Origin: Crocinitomix algicola
GTDB lineage: Bacteria > Bacteroidota > Bacteroidia > Flavobacteriales_D > Crocinitomicaceae
Assembly (NCBI RefSeq): GCF_001661595.2
Contig: NZ_LYPF02000021.1
Span: forward strand, 45,768-109,767
Direction of reading: 5' to 3'
DNA length: 64,000 nucleotides
Part shown: positions 55,652 through 63,950 of the stretch, one piece after another
Position numbering within the stretch: position 1 is the stretch's first letter
Layout of the letters: the number at the start of each line of letters is the position of its first letter
Made by a program: the position numbers and the translations under genes
The notes under the pieces: generated by a model
What the model was told of the DNA's origin: nothing
Seen by the model: only the letters and a program-made list of their open reading frames with translations
The model's database searches: none

Positions 55652-56746
55652 TTATAAAGAATGGATGTATTTGATTTGTGATTTGATATCTTTAGACATT
55701 TCATGACATCTACGCCACTTGTTGTTCTTGCCCATTTTTTCTGTTCTATAATCGGATTTATATTTAAAAATCCTGAACCTTCCTTTTTTTGGATGCTCAG
55801 CAATTAACTCATTTTCACATTCAATCCAGTTAATCATGTTTTGTTGAGTTTTATATAAATCATTCATAAACTCACCGACATTGGCATATCTTACGCGTAG
55901 CTTCGGGTTTACTGCTTTTTTTATGATTCTGATAATCCCTTTGTCTATATATGATGGAAGCGTATCAAATTGTAATAGTTTATGTTGACGCACTCGTTTT
56001 TCTATAATTGATTCAATATATTGCCACTGATCATACTGGCTTTCAATTGCACTTAATTTATTTTTCTCTTTATCATCCAGCCACTCTACATAAGCTCCTG
56101 GAAAAAAACCGCCTAATGTCTGGAACATGGTAACGCCTACTTGATAAATATCAGACTGAACAGTATATTGATTCATTTCAAAAACCTCCTTCGGCTTATA
56201 GACCAGAGTTGAATTTGAACCAGTTACAGAAGATTGAGATGAGTTAAAGTGTTTAACCGATCCAAAATCTGCAATTAATGGAGTTTTTGAATCTCGTTTT
56301 ACAAGTATGTTTTTTGGCTTAATATCTCTATGAACCAAGGAATTTTCTGGTTTGTGTAGCTCACATAATCCACCAAGTATGCCAGAAATGATAGATAGTT
56401 TGTCCTTTAGATCAAGATTACCTTTTCTAAGATTTTTTTCCAAATCACCTCCAAGAATTTCATCCGTCATAAAATAATTATAAGCTTCACCTATTTTCTC
56501 TGCATAGTGTACTTTTAGAATATTCTTATGTTTGATTTTCGCCAAGATTTTGGGTTCATTATGTGTACTGCTATCTTTTGAGCCATAATAAATCTTTAAT
56601 GCAACGCGTTTATCCAAGATCTCATGATATCCAAAAAAAATATCACAATTCCCCCCTTCTTGCGAAACCGCATCTATTTTAAATTGTTTTTGAGTGTTCA
56701 GATATTCCTTCACTGGTTCATCCAAACCTAGTTTTGATAAATCCAT
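55652..56746 (-). CDS. serine/threonine protein kinase
   Basis: 364 residues. Kinase domain (about 20-300): K51 in 'VALKIYYG', E64, the catalytic 'HRDIKPKNIL' (D141, N146), 'ADFGSVKHF' (D160) and the activation segment 'GSNSTLVYKPKEVF'. All catalytic residues are present, so it should be active. A C-terminal extension (about 310-364) of unknown type follows, rich in basic residues. It has no membrane helix. It starts 3 bp after DUF3010 stop, the middle gene of a tight trio. Confidence 0.9.
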   Translation of the reverse strand: MDLSKLGLDEPVKEYLNTQKQFKIDAVSQEGGNCDIFFGYHEILDKRVALKIYYGSKDSSTHNEPKILAKIKHKNILKVHYAEKIGEAYNYFMTDEILGGDLEKNLRKGNLDLKDKLSIISGILGGLCELHKPENSLVHRDIKPKNILVKRDSKTPLIADFGSVKHFNSSQSSVTGSNSTLVYKPKEVFEMNQYTVQSDIYQVGVTMFQTLGGFFPGAYVEWLDDKEKNKLSAIESQYDQWQYIESIIEKRVRQHKLLQFDTLPSYIDKGIIRIIKKAVNPKLRVRYANVGEFMNDLYKTQQNMINWIECENELIAEHPKKGRFRIFKYKSDYRTEKMGKNNKWRRCHEMSKDIKSQIKYIHSL

Positions 56747-56748
56747 AA

Positions 56749-57168
56749 TTAGTTATTTGATAAATAGTAATAAGCATACTTTAGAGCGTCATTTTGATAT
56801 GTGTACTTGGCATTAAGAGAAATTCTATTCTTTTTGAAATATGCAGAAATTGTTTGCGGAAAAACCATTAAAATTGGACAATGCTCATATAATTGAATTA
56901 TGCCTTCAATTTTAAATGATATTGGAGAAGGAGCCCTGTCTCCCTTGCCTTTAGGGTTTCTATATTTTATAACAATAGCATCTGGACTAAAATTATCAAA
57001 GCATGCCAGAAGGGTATCTTTGAACATTCTTAAATTTTGAGCTTCGGTATCGTTTTCCAACTCAATCGGTTTGTATGTCCCAGTAATATCTGTAATTACA
57101 CCTCCTACCTTTTCCAAGGCTACAATAATCACTTTTCTACCTTTAATTTCTATTCCTAATGTTTTCAT
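56749..57168 (-). CDS. DUF3010-like protein (predicted RNase H/RuvC-like fold)
   Basis: 139 residues. 'MKTLGIEIKGRKVIIVALEK' gives a first-strand acidic E7, and 'YTYQNDALKYAYYYLSN' gives D127, which fit an RNase H-like layout with acids at both ends. The DUF3010 match is by memory. The gene begins 4 bp after hsdS and ends 3 bp before the kinase. Role unknown; with DUF3800 it would make two RNase H-like members in one cassette. Confidence 0.65.
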   Translation of the reverse strand: MKTLGIEIKGRKVIIVALEKVGGVITDITGTYKPIELENDTEAQNLRMFKDTLLACFDNFSPDAIVIKYRNPKGKGDRAPSPISFKIEGIIQLYEHCPILMVFPQTISAYFKKNRISLNAKYTYQNDALKYAYYYLSNN

Positions 57169-57172
57169 ATCT

Positions 57173-58393
57173 TTATACTTTAACTCTAATCTTCCCTGTT
57201 AATAATTGCTGCATCAATCCTTTCTTTTGTAGTTTGATAGCTTCTAATTCGTCTTTTAGTGATTGGATTTCAAGATCACAAGCTATCAATGTATTTGCTA
57301 TTTTTTCTTGTTCCTTTATTGGAGGAAGCGATATTTCAATAGTTTTTAATTCCTCAAGTTTTATACCTTTAACTGTACTGCCAGTGCCTAGATTTGAAAT
57401 GCTTTCACTATAAAAATTGAACCATTGATAGAGAAACTCATTTTTTGCCTTATCATTTAAGAATAGTGCTTTGAGATCTTGGTTTATTGCAACATCAACA
57501 TTAAAGATTGCTATTTTTCCAATTGCCATTCTGGTAGGAATGATTAAGGTTCCTTTTTGTACGAGATTACTCGCACTCGATTTTAGTCCTTGTTCGGTGA
57601 TTGTTTCTTGTGTTTGATTTGGATTAAAATTGGTAAAATCTTTTACTGTGCACCAAAATATATCACCATTCCAAAATAATGGATTTTGTCTTGAAGGGGT
57701 TCCTCCACCTATGATTTTATTAAAAATGTCGTTCAATTCAAGTTCCTCCCACTCCCCCTCAAACCCGGGAAACCGCAACTCCCCCGTAAGGAGTTTTTGC
57801 ATTAAGCCTTTCTTTTGCTGCTCTTTTGCTGCAATGAGTTGGGTTTGGGTTTCAATCAATTCATCCCATTTTGAAAGGATTGCTGCAATTTTTTTTTGTT
57901 CGGGGAGGGGAGGGAGGACAACTTCCAGTTCTTCTATATTTTTCCCATACAAATGTACAACTGAGTGCCCCTGGGCGAATTGAAACTTTTGTTGATTGAC
58001 ATAATCGGAATTCAACAAATACCCTAAAAACTGACCGCATTCATTATATTCAGGTCTAAAAATAACAATATCTCCACCGGCATAAGCTTCATTATTTGAA
58101 ACATATGCTATTGCTCTTCCAATGTCTTCAGGTGTCTCTCCGCTTCCTGCAAAAAGTACATCTCCCATTTTTATTTGCATGCTCTTTAAGGCAGAATCCT
58201 TTGAAATAAATGAAACGGTATCGGAAAACCAGTCTTGATATTCCGTATAAATCTCACCATATCTTACGCACGGTAATCCTTCGGACTGTATTTCAGATTT
58301 TGAGATCCCTTTTCCTTTAAATATATCGCCAATATTTTTGAGCTTTACTGGTTTCCAGTCATCAGGAAATGATATTTTGTTGATCAGTTTCAT
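57173..58393 (-). CDS. hsdS: type I restriction-modification specificity subunit
   Basis: 406 residues with two target recognition domains. The first ends in the conserved 'LPPLPEQKKIAAILSKWDEL' and 'QKKGLMQKLLTGELRFPGF', the second in 'LPPIKEQEKIANTLIACDLE' and 'QKKGLMQQLLTGKIRV'. The repeat architecture is intact. It sets the DNA sequence recognised by HsdM and HsdR. The start is 1 bp after a 28-residue ORF and the stop is 4 bp before the DUF3010-like gene. Confidence 0.93.
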   Translation of the reverse strand: MKLINKISFPDDWKPVKLKNIGDIFKGKGISKSEIQSEGLPCVRYGEIYTEYQDWFSDTVSFISKDSALKSMQIKMGDVLFAGSGETPEDIGRAIAYVSNNEAYAGGDIVIFRPEYNECGQFLGYLLNSDYVNQQKFQFAQGHSVVHLYGKNIEELEVVLPPLPEQKKIAAILSKWDELIETQTQLIAAKEQQKKGLMQKLLTGELRFPGFEGEWEELELNDIFNKIIGGGTPSRQNPLFWNGDIFWCTVKDFTNFNPNQTQETITEQGLKSSASNLVQKGTLIIPTRMAIGKIAIFNVDVAINQDLKALFLNDKAKNEFLYQWFNFYSESISNLGTGSTVKGIKLEELKTIEISLPPIKEQEKIANTLIACDLEIQSLKDELEAIKLQKKGLMQQLLTGKIRVKV

Positions 58394-58394
58394 C

Positions 58395-58481
58395 TTAGTT
58401 CAATCCTAACTCTTTTAAATACTTCTGGATATCAGCTTTCACCGCTTCGGTTTTGTTTTTCTTTGTTTTTATTCGTTTCAT
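58395..58481 (-). CDS. 28-residue ORF repeating the HsdM C-terminus
   Basis: The peptide ends 'VKADIQKYLKELGLN', almost the same as the last 14 residues of HsdM ('VKADIQKYLKELGL'). The DNA shares an identical 32-bp block (58411-58442 with 59018-59049). The ATG directly follows the stop of the 116-residue gene (TAGATG) and its TAA is one base before the hsdS ATG, so it is fully coupled. It may be a leftover of an hsdM duplication or a working small peptide. Confidence 0.5.
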   Translation of the reverse strand: MKRIKTKKNKTEAVKADIQKYLKELGLN

Positions 58482-58832
58482 CTAATCAAATTTTTCTAGG
58501 TAAAGTGGTTTGTTTTCCAGGTCTAATACTACCGAACTAAAATGGCAAGTAAACCATTCTGTAAAAAGTGGCCAGGTTAATTTTTGGGGCCATGTACTGT
58601 CATCTGTACAAATGCCAAATAGTTCGTTTTCAAAAATAAATTCCCAGTAATTTTTTAGGGCTTTTTTAGCTTCATCAAAAAGCAATTCGTCATTCAACAA
58701 ATAGGCATTGTGTTCATTAAAGGAGTCTGTTTTAATAGGGTCATCTGGAAACACAGCATTTGCCCAATTGTAATAGGCTTGTTTGGGTATAACCATTACA
58801 ACACTTCTGTTTATGGTAGCGGGATGGCTCAT
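58482..58832 (-). CDS. hypothetical protein, 116 residues
   Basis: No family recognised. Sequence runs 'VMVIPKQAYYNWANAVFPDD' and 'STWPQKLTWPLFTEWFTCHF', with a hydrophobic centre and an acidic surface. Its position between hsdM and hsdS, with a stop that abuts the next ATG, suggests a role linked to the restriction system. It could be a regulator or a passenger. Confidence 0.6.
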   Translation of the reverse strand: MSHPATINRSVVMVIPKQAYYNWANAVFPDDPIKTDSFNEHNAYLLNDELLFDEAKKALKNYWEFIFENELFGICTDDSTWPQKLTWPLFTEWFTCHFSSVVLDLENKPLYLEKFD

Positions 58833-58864
58833 TTTTTAGTTTTTTTGATGTTTAATACTTTATT

Positions 58865-59008
58865 TTATTGAATGGACTTACCTATTTCTTGCAGGCCTTC
58901 ATTGAAAGTGTTTGACTCACTTTGTACTTGGCGCGCACCTTCCGTTTGAACTAACCGAAAATTTCGGAAAGCAGGGGTTACGTAAAAAAGCACTTCTATC
59001 TGATTCAT
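58865..59008 (-). CDS. 47-residue ORF, possible RhuM-family remnant
   Basis: The ATG overlaps the hsdM stop (ATGA), as for a coupled gene. The peptide includes 'VQTEGARQVQ', which is like the 'VQxEGxRxVxR' motif of RhuM/Bro-type proteins often found in type I loci. But the 'EHYNLDxI' continuation is lost, so it is probably a broken copy. Low-confidence family guess. Confidence 0.35.
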   Translation of the reverse strand: MNQIEVLFYVTPAFRNFRLVQTEGARQVQSESNTFNEGLQEIGKSIQ

Positions 59009-60522
59009 AAACCCAATTCTTTTAAATACTTCTGGATATCAGCTTTCACGGCAGTGAGGTTTGATTCCAATGTCTCTATCTCAGTTTTAACCTGGTCTAA
59101 ATCCACTTCTTCTTCAGCTTCAAAGGTGTCTACATATCGGGGGATGTTGAGGTTAAAGTCATTTTCTTTAATCTCTTCAAAAGTGGCGCGGTGGGCATAT
59201 TTCTCAATATCCTCAAAACCTTCGTAAGCATCCAGTACTTGTTGGATGTGTGACTCACGGAGTTTATTTTGTTTTTTACCACTTTCAAATTCTTTGCTGG
59301 CATCAATAAACAATACGTCATTGTGCTTTTTGCCTTTATTGAACAATAGAATGGCTGCTGGGATACCCGTTCCAAAAAATAAGTTTGCCGGTAAACCTAT
59401 TACCGCCTCAAGCAGGTTCTCCTTGATTAAAGCCTCACGAATAGATTTCTCAGAACTTCCCCTAAACAAGACACCATGCGGAACAACCACGCCTACTTTT
59501 CCTGATCCTTCTACGGCAGAATCAATCATATGCAATATAAAAGCGTAATCCCCTTTAGATTTTGGAGGTACGCCTCTTGAAAATCGTTTGTATCTGTCAT
59601 CACCGGCTTTGTCAGCTCCCCATTTATCAAGGGAAAATGGCGGATTTGCCACTACTACATCAAACTTCATTAAGTGATCGCCTTCAATTAGCTTGGGGTC
59701 ATTGATTGTATCACCACGAACAATTTGAGCGGCATCCATTTCATGCAAAAACATGTTCATTTTCGCTAAGCCCCAAGTACCCCCTTTACTTTCCTGACCA
59801 TACAATGAGCAGTTTCTAATATGCGTACCTTCTTTAAAAGGCACCTGTTCGGCTACTGTGAGCAATAAGGAGCCTGAACCACAGGTTGGATCATAAATAC
59901 GTGCACCTGCCTCTGGTTTCATCAATCGCGCTAATAAAACCGATACTTCATGAGGGGTGAAAAATTCTCCACCTTTTTTGCCAGAGTCTGATGCAAATCT
60001 TTCGATCAAATACATATAGGCATTACCTATAATGTCTTCACTGCCAATAACAGATGGGCGGAAATCTAATTTTGGCTTATCAAAATCTTCAATAAGATCT
60101 TTTAGGGTTTGGTTTCTCTTTTTAGCTTCTCCCAATTTTGCGCTGGAGTTAAAGTCTAGGTCTCCAAAAACACCCTCTAATTTTTTCTTGTTGTCATCTT
60201 CAATTTTCTCAAATACCTTGTTCAGGAATTCGCCCAATTGAGGATTGTTTTTGTTTTCGACAACATGTTCGAACGTGCAATCTTCTTGCAATACAAACGG
60301 CTCACGACTCATTTTACGTTTGATCAATTCTTCATCATCACCATATTGTTTTTGAAATTCCTGGTATTTATCTCTGTATTTATCGCTGAGGTACTTGAAG
60401 AATAGAAATGCCAGAATGTAATCTTTGTAATTCTGAGAATCTAAAGATGTTCTGAAAGTATCACAAGCAGACCATAGGGCTGCGTTGATTTCTTCTGAGG
60501 AGGGTTTTATATAGTTTTGCAT
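59005..60522 (-). CDS. hsdM: type I restriction-modification DNA methyltransferase subunit
   Basis: 505 residues. HsdM_N (about 10-150) precedes the N6-adenine methylase domain with 'DPTCGSGSLL' (211-220, AdoMet binding) and 'NPPF' (293-296). It methylates adenine at the site chosen by HsdS to protect the host. The ending 'VKADIQKYLKELGL' recurs in the 28-residue ORF near hsdS. It starts 21 bp after the 164-residue unknown gene and is the second or third gene of the leftward operon. Confidence 0.95.
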   Translation of the reverse strand: MQNYIKPSSEEINAALWSACDTFRTSLDSQNYKDYILAFLFFKYLSDKYRDKYQEFQKQYGDDEELIKRKMSREPFVLQEDCTFEHVVENKNNPQLGEFLNKVFEKIEDDNKKKLEGVFGDLDFNSSAKLGEAKKRNQTLKDLIEDFDKPKLDFRPSVIGSEDIIGNAYMYLIERFASDSGKKGGEFFTPHEVSVLLARLMKPEAGARIYDPTCGSGSLLLTVAEQVPFKEGTHIRNCSLYGQESKGGTWGLAKMNMFLHEMDAAQIVRGDTINDPKLIEGDHLMKFDVVVANPPFSLDKWGADKAGDDRYKRFSRGVPPKSKGDYAFILHMIDSAVEGSGKVGVVVPHGVLFRGSSEKSIREALIKENLLEAVIGLPANLFFGTGIPAAILLFNKGKKHNDVLFIDASKEFESGKKQNKLRESHIQQVLDAYEGFEDIEKYAHRATFEEIKENDFNLNIPRYVDTFEAEEEVDLDQVKTEIETLESNLTAVKADIQKYLKELGL

Positions 60523-60543
60523 AAATTTATTGGTAAAATTTGG

Positions 60544-61038
60544 TTAAAATGAACCTGAATGTTCAAGTGGTTTGCTTTTTACTGGGTGAGGTAGTTTTAA
60601 TGACTTCCACTCAGTTGTCTCCAAGTCCGAGGGAAGTTGGTTTTTTGCTATATAGTTAGTGTCTTCGATTATAACATATCCCTCTTTAATATTTAGGTAA
60701 AAGTATACTCGGTCTATATTTTTTGTTTGCGTTGTATGAATGTTTCTAATTAGGGAGTTAGAAACAAAATAGTTTTCAATATCTCCATTTTCCAGTTCAC
60801 ATTTTATCTGAAATACATCTGGTACTATTATTTGATGTTTACTGTCAGCATAATCAATCCCCTCAATAACCAATTCCGATTTTTCAATTTGGTTTTTTGA
60901 TTTTACATTATCAATTCCATATTTCCATGTGTCATGATACTTCATGTTACCTGGACCAGGTTTACCCCAATTATATTGATCGGCATATTCTTGATCATAA
61001 TCATTGTTTACCACTTTATAACTTACATGTAGTTTCAT
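60544..61038 (-). CDS. hypothetical protein, 164 residues
   Basis: A soluble protein with no recognised domain. It opens 'MKLHVSYKVVNNDYDQEYAD' and shows 'VPDVFQIKCELENGDIENYF'. It lies between the half-HsdS gene (2 bp away) and hsdM, so it is probably part of the same operon and may be a helper or an anti-restriction element. No catalytic motif is visible. Confidence 0.6.
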   Translation of the reverse strand: MKLHVSYKVVNNDYDQEYADQYNWGKPGPGNMKYHDTWKYGIDNVKSKNQIEKSELVIEGIDYADSKHQIIVPDVFQIKCELENGDIENYFVSNSLIRNIHTTQTKNIDRVYFYLNIKEGYVIIEDTNYIAKNQLPSDLETTEWKSLKLPHPVKSKPLEHSGSF

Positions 61039-61040
61039 AA

Positions 61041-61640
61041 TTATTGAATTAAGTCTAGTATTTTTTGATTGATGTAATTTTCTTTTTTTTCCAGATAAGC
61101 GTTGGTCAGTTGTTTCTCTTTAATCATAGCCTGATGCAGGGTTGAAATCTGTTCTTGGGTTTTTAAATCAGGTAGTAAGATAGGCATATTTTCAAGAACC
61201 GATTTTCGAATGTTTCCCACTGCGGCACCCATTCTATGTTGTTCTAAATAATGTTGCCCAGGTTTAGAATTAATATACCAGGCTAAATATTTTGCCGAAA
61301 CTTTGCTATGATCAGGTCGCACAACAAAGAATAATGAAATGGCGATTGCTGAAAAATCAGCATCAAATACCATAGCGTAATTATTATTGCCTTTTGCCAC
61401 AAAAAGTAAATCCCCGTGCTTTAAGAAATGACCAGTATCATCTTCCTTGCAGCGTATTAACATGGGGGAATCGATAAATCCTTCTTTCGACACATCTTTA
61501 ATTTGAATCAATCTGCATGTTCCATCATTGTCGAAGACAGGCTTTCGCCGATAAGATTTTCCTGATTTAATTGAACAAACAGATTTTAATTTCATGTGTA
61601 GTATTTCTTTACTGTTTTCAAATTTAAGAATAAAATTCAA
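61041..61640 (-). CDS. half-length HsdS-like protein (one target recognition domain)
   Basis: About 199 residues (184 if the ATG at 61595 is used). It contains one TRD and one conserved region: 'SGKSYRRKPVFDNDGTCRLI', 'GDLLFVAKGNNNYAMVFD', 'GAAVGNIRKSVLENMPILLP' and 'KTQEQISTLHQAMIKEKQLT'. It is half the size of HsdS. Half-HsdS proteins can pair with another half or swap parts. The first gene of the leftward restriction operon. Confidence 0.78.
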   Translation of the reverse strand: MNFILKFENSKEILHMKLKSVCSIKSGKSYRRKPVFDNDGTCRLIQIKDVSKEGFIDSPMLIRCKEDDTGHFLKHGDLLFVAKGNNNYAMVFDADFSAIAISLFFVVRPDHSKVSAKYLAWYINSKPGQHYLEQHRMGAAVGNIRKSVLENMPILLPDLKTQEQISTLHQAMIKEKQLTNAYLEKKENYINQKILDLIQ

Positions 61641-61919
61641 ATACTTTCAAAAAAACTCAAAAAAAATGTATAGTTTTATTTTACTGTACTGTTTAAATAT
61701 ATTTGAAGTAGTATTTTGAATTTTCTAAATCACCGAATTCCCATATTAGAGGGCTTATTAAATTGAAAAAACACTAACCTTAGTGATCGACCAAGATTAA
61801 GATTCACACACTGTGTTTTATTCAACCTAAAATAATTAACCCTTAATGGAAATAAAAGATTTCATTTATATCACAACTGAATTTAATTATTAACTTCTAA
61901 GGCAATCAAAACTTAATTC
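61641..61919. other. AT-rich divergent intergenic region, no gene seen
   Basis: A 279-bp spacer between the leftward restriction operon and the rightward DUF4268 gene. It must hold the promoters of both, but I did not find a clean TAnnTTTG with a partner. Nothing else stands out. Confidence 0.4.
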
Positions 61920-63029
61920 ATGTATAAAATCAATAAAGAGAAAAACAAGTTAACTCCTTTAAAAGCAAGAAAATTTGGAGATTTGAATTTTCGCGAAAGA
62001 GAGCATTTACAAGAATGGATAGCAGATCGTCCTGAAGTATTAGAAGAACTTTTGATAATTCAAAAAGAGTTTGACGGATTTGACCAAACGAACGAAAGAC
62101 TGGATTTATTGGCACTTGATAAAGAAGGTGATTTAGTTATTATTGAAAATAAACTTGATGATAGCGGTAAAGATGTCGTTTGGCAAGCACTTAAATATAC
62201 TTCTTATTGTTCTACTCTGAGGACTGAAGACATTTTACGTATTTATCAAAAATATTTGGATGCCAATGAACCGGGCACGAATGCAAAAGAAAAAATTCTT
62301 GAATTTTTAAATCGTGAAGATGATATAAGTTTACAGTTGAATACCGGAGATCAAAAAATATTTTTAGTCGCGAATGATTTTAGACCAGAGGTAACTTCAA
62401 CTGTTCTTTGGTTAATTGATCACAAAGTTCGAATTCGTTGTTTTACAGCAATTCCATATAGTCATGAAGAAGACCTTTTTCTACAAGTTAATCAAATTAT
62501 TCCACCGCCGGGTACTGAAGAGTTTATGATACATCTTAAAGAAAAAAAAGATGAGGAAAAGGGAATAAGTGAAAAGGCTGCTGCAACAAATGCTCTTCTT
62601 GTTGAATTCTGGGCAAGTTTGAAAAAGAATTTAAATGAACACAATATAACGTTAATTGATAGGGTTACTCCAAAATCAGAATGGAACATTGGGTCTTATT
62701 CTGGACAAGGTCGATATAATTATTGTATTGGGAGAGGTTCAATAAGAGTTGAATTGTATTTTGGAAATGATAAAGATAAAAGCATATTTGATGCTATTTC
62801 TCAATATAGAGAAGAAGTCGACAGTAGATTACCCAACAAGCTATTATGGGATAGAAAAGAAGGTAAGAAAGCTTCACGAGTTGCATTAGAGATAGCTCCA
62901 GAAGAATATATTAAGTTTGATGGTGATTTTTATGAGAAAACCAATTGGAACGATTACATTGACTGGTTCAGAATTCATATGGAAAAATTTTATCATGTCA
63001 TTAACCCATATTGGGAAAAGATTAAATGA
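61920..63029 (+). CDS. DUF4268 protein with NucS-like nuclease N-terminus
   Basis: 369 residues. 'ERLDLLALDKEGDLVIIENK' gives the D...ExK motif of the PD-(D/E)XK fold (near residues 60-80). The C-terminal part, 'FWASLKKNLNEHN' and 'GRGSIRVELYFGNDKDKSIF', is DUF4268, found in defence contexts. Likely a DNase or DNA-binding protein. It lies at the right of the island and runs opposite to the restriction operon. Confidence 0.82.
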   Translation: MYKINKEKNKLTPLKARKFGDLNFREREHLQEWIADRPEVLEELLIIQKEFDGFDQTNERLDLLALDKEGDLVIIENKLDDSGKDVVWQALKYTSYCSTLRTEDILRIYQKYLDANEPGTNAKEKILEFLNREDDISLQLNTGDQKIFLVANDFRPEVTSTVLWLIDHKVRIRCFTAIPYSHEEDLFLQVNQIIPPPGTEEFMIHLKEKKDEEKGISEKAAATNALLVEFWASLKKNLNEHNITLIDRVTPKSEWNIGSYSGQGRYNYCIGRGSIRVELYFGNDKDKSIFDAISQYREEVDSRLPNKLLWDRKEGKKASRVALEIAPEEYIKFDGDFYEKTNWNDYIDWFRIHMEKFYHVINPYWEKIK

Positions 63030-63112
63030 TTAAATATTTCTATAAACTTAGTTGCACGAAAACTAATTTCATTAATTCTCACTGATATATTGAAGTTTAA
63101 CAAACGCGATTG

Positions 63113-63535
63113 ATGATTTTACTCGAAATACCTTTACCTGTTATCGGAATGTTAATTCTTATTGGAGGACCAATTCTAATTTTCGTATTTGTAATCCCAT
63201 TTTATAAGGGATATAAACAAGGTATGGATGAAATGGAGAAAAATAAACATCTCGGAATAAAAGTACTTCGCAAAGGTAAAAAACTTGGATTCAAAAATTT
63301 TCTTTTAGTCTGCGTTATGGTGATCTGCCTCTTAATTATTTTTACCAAAAACCTAAATGATATTAATCCGAATCAACATATTGTGAATAAAAGTGATGGA
63401 ACATCCTTTACAAGAACAAATCCAAACAGTACGAAGAATGATAATATCGGTAAAAATACGTTTGATATTTTTATTGGTTCCACCTTGTTAATTATCGGAG
63501 GGATTGTAGTCTTTTCATTTATGAATAAAAAATAG
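63113..63535 (+). CDS. small membrane protein, hypothetical
   Basis: About 140 residues from the ATG at 63113 (a TTG at 63110 gives one more residue). Three hydrophobic segments: one at the N-terminus, one in the middle and one at the C-terminus. Between them is a charged loop rich in Asn and Lys ('MEKNKHLGIKVLRKGKKLGF'). No family recognised. It lies 83 bp after the DUF4268 gene on the same strand. Confidence 0.6.
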   Translation: MILLEIPLPVIGMLILIGGPILIFVFVIPFYKGYKQGMDEMEKNKHLGIKVLRKGKKLGFKNFLLVCVMVICLLIIFTKNLNDINPNQHIVNKSDGTSFTRTNPNSTKNDNIGKNTFDIFIGSTLLIIGGIVVFSFMNKK

Positions 63536-63871
63536 CTTTTTTTAAAGCTAATTATGTGGATAAAAATAGACTTATCGGAAACATTCTAATTTTTGTTTTT
63601 TTAATTGGACTTCCAAATTTGTCGAAGATCTATCTCAAATTAATTAGTGAGCCCTAAGTTTAGTATGATTTTGGTTGAATATCTTCTGCATGTAGGTCTA
63701 TATTCACTTTATGAGGGGTTAAGAAAGTAGAATTAGTTTTAATTCTTTAAGTTTTATGTTAAACATCCAAACCACAATTCGTCCAAGAAAAAAAAGAACC
63801 CAAAATCCCCCCGCCAAGGATGGCAATGGCAGCGCCCGTGAATGAAAAATAGGTGCAAATGCATTTGATCC
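63536..63871. other. intergenic region with a short GC-rich coding-like fragment
   Basis: On the minus strand about 63768-63870 reads 'TYFSFTGAAIAILGGGILGS' and 'FFSWTNCGLDV' before a stop, which looks like the C-terminal end of a membrane protein. The block 63790-63840 is much more GC-rich than its neighbourhood. The rest is AT-rich without coding signal. Confidence 0.35.
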
Positions 63872-63950
63872 GTAGTTTTATGCGCTATTAACATGTTTAT
63901 TTACATCTTCAATGATTTTGAAAATTTTATCGGCTTGCTCATTAGTAAAA
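63872..63950 (-). pseudogene. second 3' relic of the EcoEI-type hsdR
   Basis: 71 bp (63872-63942) match 46102-46172 with one mismatch, coding 'NEQADKIFKIIEDVNKH' and stop. The reading frame breaks just upstream. It directly borders the right flanking repeat. Confidence 0.6.

Noticed and set aside
48028..61640. BREX or DISARM system
   Set aside because: No PglZ, BrxC or DrmA/B-type protein is present. The methylase, specificity and restriction subunits fit type I restriction-modification.
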